From: Cladorrhinum sp. PSN259
Lineage: Eukaryota; Ascomycota; Sordariomycetes; Sordariales; Podosporaceae
DNA length: 64,000 nucleotides
Assembly (NCBI GenBank): GCA_033725935.1
Contig: MU867095.1
Coordinates: 186,001 to 250,000, forward strand
Direction of reading: 5' to 3'
The position numbers were made by a program, and so were the translations under genes. Position 1 is the stretch's first letter, and each line of letters starts with the position of its first letter. Under the pieces are notes generated by a model that saw only the letters and a program-made list of their open reading frames with translations, made no database searches and was not told the origin of the DNA. Positions 43,647 to 54,175 of the stretch are shown here, one piece after another.

Positions 43647-44107
43647 GTTTGCAGTGAAATTGACAAAATCCGGGTATCAAGTTTATTTGGACAAAAAGAG
43701 GGGTTTTAGTGTTGTTTGGAGTGGATGTGGTCTGTTGAGGGAGGAACAAGTTGGCAACCCAGGTCAAGGAAGGTGGAGGGGAGACGCAGGTTGTGCAAAA
43801 TGGCGAGGATTGGGCGACTGGGCGACAGCGCTTGCCCCTGTTTTTCGCGTCGCAGATTGCAGGAAATCGCGTCGACGCGACGAGGCTAACCCCAATTTGG
43901 TTGTCGCGTAAAGTGGTTGCTTAAGTGGAAGGTGGGGCATTGATTCAATAAGACAGGCACCAGGACCCCGAGCTTCAGCACTCGATCCTCCCTCAGGTGT
44001 GAGTGCGCGCCGTCGTGCATTGCGCGACTCCAGAGAGATCCTTCCCCGTACCACATTCAATCACCCATCACCTCATCCGTGGAAATCCTCGACGATTTCA
44101 TCAAACA
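43647..44107. promoter_or_regulatory. shared divergent promoter MCM2 / UBR7-like
   Basis: 461 bp between the two start codons. Contains a CGCGTCGACGCG palindrome near 43868-43879; its core ACGCGA/ TCGCGT resembles the MCB element used by G1/S factors for MCM genes, but I cannot test whether it is used here. Confidence 0.5.
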
Positions 44108-45985
44108 ATGGTTTCACCCGCCCTAGAAGACGCGCCTATTGCGCCCACCAAGAAGCGCAGCGACAGCATGGGCTCGCACCAGTCATCCGATTCGCAAACC
44201 GCCGCCGACTTTATTCGCGACCAGATGCAGCTCGAAGCTGACGCGCGCGAGGCTCTTCCCTACAGCATCGAGAACTGCACCAAACCCCTGGGCTCACTTC
44301 GGCAGGCTGTCTTCGCGTGCCTCACCTGTCTTCCCCCTCCCGAGAACCCCTCCGACCCCTACGACGCAGCTGGTGTCTGCTATTCTTGCTCAGTTCAATG
44401 CCACGGCGACCATACCCTCGTCGAGATCTTCAACAAGCGCAACTTTACTTGCGATTGCGGCACCACGCGCTTTCCAGCTACGAGCCCGTGCAATCTGCGA
44501 ATCAATCCCGAAACAAACACCAAGGGCGGCGTTCACTCGGAAGAGCCCGATGTGAATAATAAATACAACCAGAATTTTCAGAATCGCTTTTGTGGGTGCA
44601 GTTGTCTGTATGACCCCTTTCAGCAGGAAGGAACAATGTTCCAGTGTCTCGGACTCGGCACTCATGAGACAGGTGGTTGTGGTGAGGATTGGTGGCACCC
44701 CGGCTGTGTTGTTGGGCTGGGCCCCAAATGGTTCGAAAAGATGGAGAAGAAAGAAAAGAAAGATGCAATAAAACCTGAGACGACGGATGGAGCCAATGGC
44801 GGATTGGCGACAATCTCAGAGGATGCTGAGGGTACAACCCTGAATGGTGAGGCTAAGGCAGAGGTGGAGCAAGAGGACGACGATGACGATGGCCTTCCTC
44901 TCCCACCTGGCTTCCCGGCCGAGGATGAGTTTGAAGGCTTCATATGCTACAAATGTATCGAAGCCCACCCCTGGATCAAGAGATATGCCGGTACTGAGGG
45001 CTTCCTCCCTCCGGTCTATTTCAAACCAGACAGCACAATCGAGGAAGTCACCCCAACTCCCTGCAAAGAGAATCCCACAATCAAGGCAGAAGAGCCACCT
45101 GCAGAGAAGCTTCTTATAGTTACAGCCAACAACGGCTCTTTCTCCAAGAAGCGCAAAGCCGACGACGACGACACATCCTCTCAGACCTCCAAACGTCCTA
45201 AAAACGCCGACTCCCCTATTCCTTCAACCGAACTATCCTCCGTCCCACCAGCAGACAGAATCCCTTCTCCAGAATACCAGCCCACACCCACCTTCTCTCC
45301 ATCCGACACACGTCCCCTTCTCCCAACAGCTGACTCGAATGCCGAGGAACCACCTTCCACAGCCGACCCAGGCTCTTTTACTGACGATGACGGCGAACAA
45401 TCAACCCGGGAAAATACCCCATCCCGTGTAGAGGAAGCCCTTCGATCCCCTTCTACTCAAACCCAAACCCAGACTCAAGCACAATGCAAAGCCCCTCCTC
45501 CCCTTTCTATCTCTTCCAAACAACCATTCTCACTCTTCTTCACCTCAAATTTCCGCTCAAAACTCTGCCACTGCCCCTCATGCTTTCCACTCTTGACTCC
45601 TCACCCCCAACTCCTAGAGGAAGAAGAAACGTACGAACCTCCCGTCTCCGAAGACGGGTCCCAGCATGGTGGTTCAACCCAGGGTAGCGGATCGCTGTAC
45701 GAAAGAGGAGAATCAGCCCTTAGAAACGTGGACAGAGTTCGTGCTATAGAGGGTGTGATGGCTTACAATCACCTCAAAGACAAATTGAAGCCCTTTTTTC
45801 AAGAGTTTGCCGAGTCGGGTAAGGCGATTAGTGCCGAGGATATTAAGGGTTATTTTGCGAAGCTGAGGGGGGATGAGGAGGTTGTTAGGGTTCAGGGAGG
45901 TGGAGGTGATCAAGTCAAGGACGGAGAAGGTGGTGGTGAGGGTGGTGGTGCTAGTGAGGGGAGGAAGGAGCAGAGTGGGTATTGA
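44108..45985 (+). CDS. UBR7/MLO2-like protein (UBR box plus PHD finger)
   Basis: Single exon, 625 residues; ATG at 44108 chosen (MVSPALEDAP), though the frame is open from 44003. From about 58 to 125 is the UBR-box zinc finger: CTKPLGSLRQAVFACLTC, CYSCSVQCHGDHTLVEIFNKRNFTCDCGTTRF. Around 155-310 is a split PHD-type finger: NRFCGCSCLYDP, MFQCLGLG, CGEDWWHPGCVVGL and later GFICYKCI. This order is that of the MLO2/UBR7 family (fission yeast Mlo2, human UBR7, an H2BK120 E3 ligase in animals). A Lys/Glu-rich disordered segment interrupts the PHD. The C-terminal half is Ser/Pro-rich and ends with a short helical motif DKLKPFFQEFAESGKAISAEDI, which is conserved-looking. Its function in fungi is little known. 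Confidence 0.92.
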   Translation: MVSPALEDAPIAPTKKRSDSMGSHQSSDSQTAADFIRDQMQLEADAREALPYSIENCTKPLGSLRQAVFACLTCLPPPENPSDPYDAAGVCYSCSVQCHGDHTLVEIFNKRNFTCDCGTTRFPATSPCNLRINPETNTKGGVHSEEPDVNNKYNQNFQNRFCGCSCLYDPFQQEGTMFQCLGLGTHETGGCGEDWWHPGCVVGLGPKWFEKMEKKEKKDAIKPETTDGANGGLATISEDAEGTTLNGEAKAEVEQEDDDDDGLPLPPGFPAEDEFEGFICYKCIEAHPWIKRYAGTEGFLPPVYFKPDSTIEEVTPTPCKENPTIKAEEPPAEKLLIVTANNGSFSKKRKADDDDTSSQTSKRPKNADSPIPSTELSSVPPADRIPSPEYQPTPTFSPSDTRPLLPTADSNAEEPPSTADPGSFTDDDGEQSTRENTPSRVEEALRSPSTQTQTQTQAQCKAPPPLSISSKQPFSLFFTSNFRSKLCHCPSCFPLLTPHPQLLEEEETYEPPVSEDGSQHGGSTQGSGSLYERGESALRNVDRVRAIEGVMAYNHLKDKLKPFFQEFAESGKAISAEDIKGYFAKLRGDEEVVRVQGGGGDQVKDGEGGGEGGGASEGRKEQSGY

Positions 45986-46798
45986 TTGTTTTTCGTTTCT
46001 TCTCTTTTGTTCGTCGAAATGAAGACCCGGTAATGACTTGGTTGGCGTATGTGTGTGTGTGTGCGTTTCTTTGGCCGGGGAGTGAATGGGGCTTTCAGTC
46101 CCCTAAGTGAGTATACCTTTTTGCTTTTTAGTTTCTGTTTTATTTTTCATTATTAAGGGGTATTGAAAACTCGTGTAAGATATGGATAATAGTTTGCCGG
46201 TATGAAAGTTAGTTCATCTGGGAGAAGTATCCTACCTATGAGCAAAGTCAGTTCGGTTTTTTTTTTAACTTTGTTTTATGTTTTTCAAATACTGAGGTAA
46301 GATAAAAACAAATGAGTTGAACAAGAAAACCCCCCAAAAAAGTGTCACAGGACAAAACAAAACTAACCAAAACTAAACAGGACATTACATTTGGGAAAAG
46401 ATGGATGGATGAGACTCATAAGTACAGGCTTTGTGTTGGAAAAAAAAAAAAGGTTGAAAAAAACCCCCTCTCCTTATCACATCCCACCCATACGGCTTCA
46501 TGCAAACCCATCAATTATCACATTATCCATTCTCCCGCCAAGTCATAATCATCTAGACAATAGTGACCACACTTACTTTTCCTTCACATTGCGTTTTCAC
46601 CACATCTCATTTGTAACCTTCGTCATAAAACACCCTCCGCAGAAGAACCTTACCCATGAACCCTTCTGCCCCTCAACCCCCTAAAATACATATATACACA
46701 AAAAGCAGGTACCGACACATAATATAAAGTATAGTCGTTTGTTCGAAATTAAATAGAAAGATCTTTTTTCATGGTTCGTGGTAGTGTGGTGAACCCTT

Positions 46799-46816
46799 CC
46801 CCCCCCCCCCCCCCCC
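46799..46816. repeat. 18-base C homopolymer
   Basis: Uninterrupted run of about 18 C residues. Such runs are unusual and prone to length errors in assembly. Confidence 0.9.
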
Positions 46817-47241
46817 TTCTCACCTTCTCTCTACCACACTTTTACTCCTTCTCTCCTTTTACCATCACCTATCGATGAGGGAAAAATTCCCACTCTCTAT
46901 CACCCTGCTATTTTCCCCACCGACATGATTTTCTTCTCTTTTTGTTCCAAACCATCCTCTTGTTCCGTCAGTCCCTTCTGTCCACCGACCCATCCATCCC
47001 ATTCCATTGCCCGGCATTATAATACACTCTTCTCCCAGCCCCCATCTCCAAGCCATTAAATTACTGTGGAAAAATATACTCCCTCGATAAGGTCCCAAAG
47101 TGGCCAGTATGAGATAAATAGTTTCTTTGTTGTGATCGATGCAAAACTCGTGTACGGATATTTTGGATGGACAGTGTAGAATGTTATAGGGTAAGGCACG
47201 ACAGGTTTTGGTGGAGAGGCAGAGTTAGGTAGTAAGAGTAG

Positions 47242-47300
47242 GTGAGTTGGTGAGTTGGTGAGTTGGTGAGTTGGTGAGTTGGTGAGTTGGTGAGTTGGTG
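47242..47300. repeat. 8-bp tandem repeat, about seven copies
   Basis: Unit GGTGAGTT repeated about seven times with almost no variation. Bounds are accurate to a few bases. Confidence 0.9.
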
Positions 47301-47812
47301 AGGGGTGACGATTTGAGCGGCAGGCCAAGGACGCGCGGATGAATGGCTGTAAGATGATGAGGGCGACGTGTATATGATGCTTGTATAAGTGTGTGGATTG
47401 GTTATGTGGTCGGGAACAGGACACGTGGGCAAGGGAGAAGGAATGGTAGGCGACCATTCTGCGTGTGATCGAAACCACACAGTCGGCAATAGCCAATCCT
47501 CCAAGAAAAAGTAAAACGTCGGTTGTCATGAGCCTCAATACCCTGTGGAAAGAGTAAAAATAAAATAAAAAACGCCGCCACATGAGCCACGTTTTAACAC
47601 CAGGATAAATGCTCCCCCAAGCACAATCCCGTTCTTCTGGTTTATTCGTGTGATGAGTTTCATGAAATCTTTTCGGTTCCCTTCCCTTCCTAACCCTCGC
47701 TTTTGTACGCCAGAATTGACTATTGAGCTGTCGTCTGTCTATATAAAGGACTGATGATCGTAAGCTGTCGTGATATCTTCCTTTCGCCAGGCCATTAGTA
47801 AGCAACGACTCC

Positions 47813-50800
47813 TCAGATCCGTTGATAGAACAACAAGTACGCGACCTTGTTATCCTTCATATTCTCCTTGTGCACCTTGGAAGCAGACTTTTGACCGTTG
47901 GTAGCTGGCGCAGCGTTCGCGCCATTGACGACGCTGCTCCACTTCTTGCCACCGACAGCCTGCTTCCAGCCCTCATCATCCCCGGTATCATCATCATTCA
48001 TAGCGCCGAACCTGTTGCTTGAGCCGGCATCCTTTTGACCACTGACACCAGTCTGGATCAGCTCCTCCTCAGCGCCGCCCTCGGCAACATCCTCGCTGCG
48101 CACCCGTTTGATGATAGTGTCGTCAATGCGGATCCATTCGCGGCCATCCTGTCGACAGACATCCACGGTGTAATGTCCACCGCTTGCGTTCTTGCCGTGA
48201 TGGTAAACAACACCAACAAGGCGGTACTTGGGGGTGCCAGAGTTCTCAGCAAGAATGCTGTTGCGCTTAGAACGAGACAGGACCTCTTGTGGGAACTCAA
48301 ACTCGAGTGGATACCCAATCTTCTTCCAAATTTTGACGGTGCCACCTTGTCCCTCAGCATCAAACTGGAACCGCTTCAGGTGAAGAATGAGGACAGGAGG
48401 AACAGATTCTATGAAAAGTTGCTTCGTTGCCTTCACATTCTTCCCGTGGGGCGAGTTGAAATCACCATGGAGTGTCTCGGGGCGTGTAAGTCCCTTCAAT
48501 GCGTCAATAATGTTGCGGATTTCAGGGGCCCCAATGTCCAACTGGAGAGGCTGGTAAGGCTCCAGCGTGACAGAGTTCTTGTTCCCTGGAACACGCAGCT
48601 CAGAGCGAAGATGACCGCCGAAAATCTTATTGATAGGTGATTGGATGTGTGAGTGGCCAGACGACCGCGTCACTGCTGCCCTCTGACGAGGGCCGACCTC
48701 AAGCCAATCATCCGCGCCCTCGGGCTTCGAAGCCAGCGTGGGAGAGGAGGCTGATGAGTTTGCTGCAGTGGAAGCGGTCGAGACGGGTGCGGCACGCATA
48801 ATGTGGGCGCACTCGTCGTGGAGACCCTCTAGAAGGAAGCCGAGGAACTCCTGGGCATCTTGCTGATGGCCGCGCCTCATGCTAGCAAAGCGTGGAAGTT
48901 TTCGAATGGCTTCGTAAACAAACTCCGGGGTAAAAGAATCGCCGTACTGCTCAAGCTCCTCGGCCTTGAGACGTCTCCTAAGCAGATCAATTGACGCGGC
49001 AGAGTCGATAACCTTGAATTCCCGCATGAACATGATCATAGCATCAATCAAGGGAGTATCGCTCTTGAAACTGTGAGCCGCCTTCTTGCCAACTTGATCC
49101 AAGAAGTCATAAAAAGGGAGGCAATAAATCAAAACTTGCAAAACCTAAGTAACATGTTAGACATCGTCTCACAACACACCTTTTGATCGCGTTACTTACA
49201 GAATTCATATAACACATGTTTCCAGTGTTCACCAGCCCCCGGGGCTCCAGGAATGGCAATCTCTCGATACGGCCAGGACGATAGGAATGGAGAGCCTCTG
49301 CTAGAGAACCAGCTGTGGACTTGGGGAAACCGCCAGCAGGGCCGGGAGCGGCAGCAATCTCATCAGCGACATTACCGTTGGCGTTAACATCAGTCTGGAC
49401 TGTGACCGAAGGTGTGGGCGCAACGGACGAGGAGTTCGGCTTGGAGAACAGGCCAGCCCAGAGCTTGGGCTTTGCGGGAATCGGCGCAGGCTGGACGGCA
49501 GATGCAGATTGAGCAGCATCAGGTGATGCGGATTCGGTGGCACCGTTGACTGGCGCAGTCTCCCCCTCGCTAGCATCAGCAGCCTTGACCTCAACCTGAG
49601 TAGCAGCAAGAGCCTTGGAATCAGCGGTAACTTTCTCTGCGGGTTTGATATCTTTTAGGGCGGCCTTAGGAATCACAGGAACGACAGGAACAGCAGGCTT
49701 AACAGGTTTAGTGGGGGTGGTGACAGTAATGCTAGAAGGCTGCGAAGGTTGCACAGAGCTAGGGGTGGTAGGAGCTGTATCCTCGGAGTGAGGGTCATGC
49801 GTCGATGGCGTCTCAGATCGAGGAGGGAGAGGCTCAGCAGGCTCAATTTTGGTGTCCGGCTGTGGAGCGGCTTCAACTTTCTCTGATACTGACTGCTGAT
49901 CTTCCTTGACCTCATGAATGACCTGTTCTTGTGTGGCGGCGGGAGCCTCGGCGCTCGGTCCTTGCTGTCCAGTGAACTCGTAATGTTCCGAGTTGGCCTC
50001 AATCAACTTCCTCCTTCTCCGGTTCTTTGTGCGGGCTGGGAAAGGCTCGTCGGGATGAGAGTACCAAGGAAGCTACATAGCGCAGGTCAGCAATCAGGTT
50101 TCAAAGAGAGAAAGCAGTGTATTTTGTTACTTACGGAGAACCTTTGCTTTGCAGGAGGGTTTAAGTGAGCTGAGACCTCGGAGGGTGTCTGCGAGCTCAC
50201 AATCGCTGGCGTTGCTGGCTGGGCTACCTCGGGCTCTGGTACTGGTTTGAAGGCTTCTGACTGAACTGAAAGTTGTGGTTCTGCTACCGGCGTCTGCTGT
50301 ACCTGCACCGGTACTTGAACGGGGACCTGGACGGGGAGCGGAAGCGGGCCAGGAATGATTTCCTGAAACGGCTGGACTTGAGGGCTCATAGAAGGAGGAG
50401 GAGCGAACGAGTGGGTTGACGAGGGAGTGGGTGAACCGACAGATGGAGGGATAGGGCCCTGGACCAGGTGCGGAGGTGGAACCTGGTATTGTGATTGGAC
50501 AATGGGAGAGTGTTGCTGAGGGGGTCTCGCATACGCAGGATGCAATGCAGCATTCATAGGGGCATACTGCTGCTGCATGGACGGCGGCGACCTCGGGTAT
50601 GGCGCATGGGGAGGGTACTGTCCCATATACGGCGGGGGGATGTGGGGAGGCTGCTGGTATGCGGGAACAGGCATGTAGTAAGGAGGATACGGCTGCATGT
50701 ATCCTTGGTTGGGGGGGTACATTGCCTGATTCATGTGGCCATTCTGCTGCTGATAGTAGTGGTTGCCATGGAAGTGGTGTCCATGGTTCGGGCGACCTCC

Positions 50801-50902
50801 GCGACGGGGACCGGGGCCAGGGACGGCGCCCACAACGATGTCGGCGCCGGGTTGCATGGGATGCTGCTGCCCAGCCGGCAGATGCCCGCGATTGTTCATC
50901 AT
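47813..50902 (-). CDS. UBP3: UBP3-type ubiquitin-specific protease
   Basis: Three exons: 50902-50135, 50072-49200, 49144-47813; introns 62 and 55 bp, both phase 0. The first ATG in frame is at 50902 (MMNNRGHLPAGQQ), giving 990 residues; an upstream exon cannot be excluded. The N-terminal 260 residues are Pro/Gln/Tyr-rich (PPHIPPPYMGQYPPHAPYP), then LPWYSHPDEPFPARTKNRRRRK, which in the family precedes a linker rich in Ala/Pro/Thr. The catalytic domain starts at PRGLVNTGNMCYMNSV with the nucleophile at about C543, continues VLQVLIYCLPFYDFL across the intron, and ends with YHHGKNASGGHYTVDV and WIRIDDTII (catalytic His and Asn/Asp box). In yeast Ubp3 with Bre5 (human USP10-G3BP) removes ubiquitin from Sec23, ribosomes and others. 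The linker between the two catalytic halves is of normal size. Confidence 0.93.
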
Positions 50903-51924
50903 ACCGGCCTGGGTGGGAGGTTGCTGCGGTAGCTGCTCACTCGGGTGAGGGCCACCGCGGTGCACTGGACGTGGTGGTAGCCCAGGCGAGGGCTGGGGAT
51001 GGCGATGGAAGTGAAACGGCTCTGCGCGTGCGTCTATGATGGGCGACGGTGGAGGGTGAAGTGCTAGACCAGCGCGTCGGTGGATCGTCAATGACCGATC
51101 GGGGGGTCGGTCGGCTGTCGTCTGGTGATCCGTCGGTTCGTAGAGCCTGGATGGAGGCAAGGTACCTGGTAGTCCCCGGTTATCGACCAACTCCGAAATG
51201 TAGGTATGAAGCGAGTGAGTCGCTCTGTGACCACAACTGCTGAGCTGATGACGGGATGAGCTGCTTGCTAATGCCGAGCTGCTGCAACTGCTGGCTACCA
51301 ACCTCGAAATCAATCAAGAATCGAACAGGGCCGCATCAAGCAGCGCCTAGAGACGGCGATGTAGGTACTTGCGTAAGGTTGGTGGGCGACCTGAAAGGTT
51401 GGGTTTCTGCCGCCTCATTGACAAAATTTACGTCGGCCTGTTTCTTCGACGGGAACGGGACCTCGACAGAGCTAAGGCGTCAAAAGGCCTGGCCCGCACA
51501 AGGCCGGCGCTCGGACCACTCCACCACAGTCCAGCGGGCGACAGGTGGGCGGCGAGAGCCAAGGCCCAGGGGTGGCCACTTTAGTTAGCTCTCGTCCCCA
51601 AAACGGGAGCTTTTCTCAAACCTTAGAATTTGTACGACAAATTGACTCGGAATATTTCCGAAGACATGTTACCAATGCTACACTGCTTACCTCATTGTAC
51701 CAATTATATTTTCCCCAAAAACTAACTGTATTGAGGTTGAGCTCCAACATGGAATCGCCAATCACTGCGCTGTCTATTTAGTACCTATCACAAGTAAGAT
51801 ACTACAAGATCTAGTAACGATGCTTCGAGTACCAAGCCACAGACAGAGAAACTTCCATTCCTCCTTTGTGTACCAATCCCCAAGAAAAGAGAAAAGCAAA
51901 GTGATACAGCCGACAATACCCCCT
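50903..51924. other. intergenic, UBP3 promoter region
   Basis: 1 kb upstream of UBP3 and downstream of the stop of the SAE2-like gene. The open frame continues without an ATG to 51313 but begins with TTG and is not counted. No other features seen. Confidence 0.45.
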
Positions 51925-54175
51925 TTATTCGTCTCTGAAAAGCCACTTCCCAGTTCCTCCGGTCTTCATGGCCTCACGCCATCGCTCCTCAACCTGCTTC
52001 CTTTCCCTTCTTGCAGACTCCTCCCTGTTCTGTTCGATCTCCTGTGTCGAAGGGAAATCTGGATTCCAATAGCCCGGTGGCGATGCTTGTCGTGCGAATC
52101 GGTGTCGATGCTTACCAATTCGGTTGGCCAGGCCCTGGGATTTAGCTCTAATCCATACCTCACTACGTTCTTCTCCTGTCATGTCAACTAGCTTATGCGC
52201 CCCGCCCCCAAGATATTCTTCCATCATCTTGATATCCTCTGCGCATGAGAGAGCTGATGGCCCTCTCGCGCTGAGCTCCGACTCTGCCAAAGCCCGATAA
52301 TGCCGGCCGCAGCAATTATAGTCGGTACACCCTTCAAGCTCAGTCCGATCCGCCTTGTTGCGCACAACCTCATCAAAGGCAAACTTTTGGCCGTTGTTGA
52401 GCTTGGGATTGACCTTGAAGTCACTTACAGATAGCTGCGCCAATGGAGTTTCCCGGAGCCGTGGGCTTTTCTTAGAAAATCTATCATTCCCTTGTCGTAG
52501 CCGTGGAACAGGCGTCGCTTGGCCATTGTTCCTAGCAGATACTTTTTCACGCCGCCTGTCTTCGAGAGGCGATTCTACGTCCTTGGAGCTCGGCCTGGTG
52601 GCATGAATGCCCATGCCCGTAGAAATTGGTCTCTGCGGGCTGACATCGGATTGTGGTGTGAGTTGATTCAGGAGTGTCTGGAGTCGACTCCCTGTAGTTG
52701 AGATTGGTGCTCTTGATACATTTGAAGCCCCAGAAAGTTCGGGGAACTCAGAAGCCTCAGAGTCATCCTCAGCAAGGTCTGCAACCCCAGTAGCCAACCG
52801 CCAATCGATATTTCTTGACGATTTTACTATCTTGGACCTTAGCTGCTCAGTGAAAGTAGAGTGGCCTACTATATCCCGACCCAGGGTTGGCGTGATGGGT
52901 GGAGTATCGAGTAGTGGCCTTGCGAATAGCGATCTCGCAATGTTGTCTATTCGAGGGCCTGGTGTAACTTCCTCCCCGCCGCGGAGGGTTTGCATCCACA
53001 ACGGTCGCTGTTTTCTGGGGGTAGGCATCCCCACCTGCTCATCATCAAGATCAATGCTCTCGTGGGGAGAGAAAGCAGCAGCTTCACCTGTGACAATAGG
53101 ATCGGAACTGGCATGCGGCTCACTCTTGATCTTACGGGACGGAGGTGGCATTTCGTTTTCATCACCCGCATGCTTTCGCTTCCGCAGGCTTCTCTCAGAA
53201 ACGACGATAGGGCCATCCGAAGAAGGTTCCTCTTTGATTTTGACAGCTTGCTCATTCCAGATACTCGGTGGCAGTGATGGCAGCTCATCGCCTCCCCGTG
53301 TATCAACTGCTGTTTCTTGAGCAACATGGGCTTCGTGTTGGGACGCATCGGCTGGGGGCATCGATGCTGCCCTGCGCGCCTTCGGATCGCTTAAAGACTC
53401 TCCATCCTGCGTTTCACTGGTCCCAGAACCTGATTCTGGATCAGAGATGAAACTTGCGTTGAGTGCAGCTTTTCCATAGATTCCACTGCCGGTGGCTGGG
53501 TCAGGTTGTTGCTCTGTACCTGCGGCTCTTATGGTGCTTGCCTCCTTCTCCTTTAGTTTTTTTTCTAGTTTCTCGACCTTTTTCTCCAACATTTCAGCAT
53601 ACTTGAGCCAGCCATCCTTGCGGTCCCGAAACTCCCTCGCTTTTTCGGCCAGCTGTTTGTATCGATCGTTCAGCAAGGTGTACTTGTTCGTGATTTTGGT
53701 GCATTCTCTCTTCCAATGCGTCGCCTCCGGTGAGGTTGGTGAAAAAATAGAACCCGCATTGTCCACCCACACTCCGGCGGTCCGATTAGGGGAGATATCG
53801 GCCAGTGGAAATCGGCTGGGTGCATCTTTACGAGCGGCCGGTGTGCTTTGATTAAGCTTGGTTCGAAGCTCTGTCAGTTCCTGTTGTAATTTTCGGTTCT
53901 CTCTCTCGAGTCGCTCGACATCTTCGGCAGCATTCTTCGTCTTTCCTCGCTCGCACTCAATTATGGCGTGGTCGTGTGACTCCCTGATATCAATTGCTGG
54001 AATCCAGAATCAGTTTCACGGATCAAGTACTCCAGTTAGGTTGGTCATCAAATGCACGCATTCAATGGCTACTAAATAAGCACCTACCAGCCTTTAGGTC
54101 ATTTTCAATTCTATCGCACACTTGTTCGAGTGCAGCAAAGAGTGAGGGTCGCCCTCTATCCATCCAGACGTCCAT
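51925..54175 (-). CDS. SAE2: SAE2/CtIP/Ctp1-type DNA end resection factor
   Basis: Two exons, 54175-54088 and 53996-51925; 91-bp intron (GTAGGT...CCAG, phase 1). The junction reads IENDLKAAIDIRESHDH; total 719 residues. Residues 1-160 form a coiled coil (RLERENRKLQQELTELRTKL and YKQLAEKAREFRDRKDGWLKYAEML), as in CtIP oligomerisation. The middle is disordered with Ser/Pro sites likely to be phosphorylated. The C-terminal 130 residues carry the Sae2/Ctp1 domain: a Cys cluster CTDYNCCGRHY, RSEVWIRAKSQGLANRIGKHRHRFARQASPPGYWNPDFPSTQE. The CtIP-family RHR motif and the PPGFW-like motif are clear. It activates the Mre11 nuclease at DNA double-strand breaks; the tail ends GKWLFRDE. Confidence 0.9.

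Larger units (their letters stand above)
45986..47812. other. intergenic, 1.8 kb, repeats
   Basis: Convergent 3' flank of the UBR7-like gene and the deubiquitinase gene. Holds an 18-C homopolymer, an A run near 46441 and an 8-bp tandem repeat, annotated separately. Frames here (including 47056-47805 minus) have repeat-derived composition and I do not call them. Confidence 0.5.

Noticed and set aside
47242..47300. Possible CRISPR-like array
   Set aside because: The repeats are contiguous 8-bp units without spacers, and this is a fungal genome.
47056..47805. 249-residue minus-strand frame
   Set aside because: Its only pattern comes from the 8-bp repeat read as HQLTNSPT; the remainder does not look like a protein.
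50903..51313. Upstream extension of the UBP3 frame
   Set aside because: It begins with TTG, has no ATG before 50902 and looks like leader sequence.
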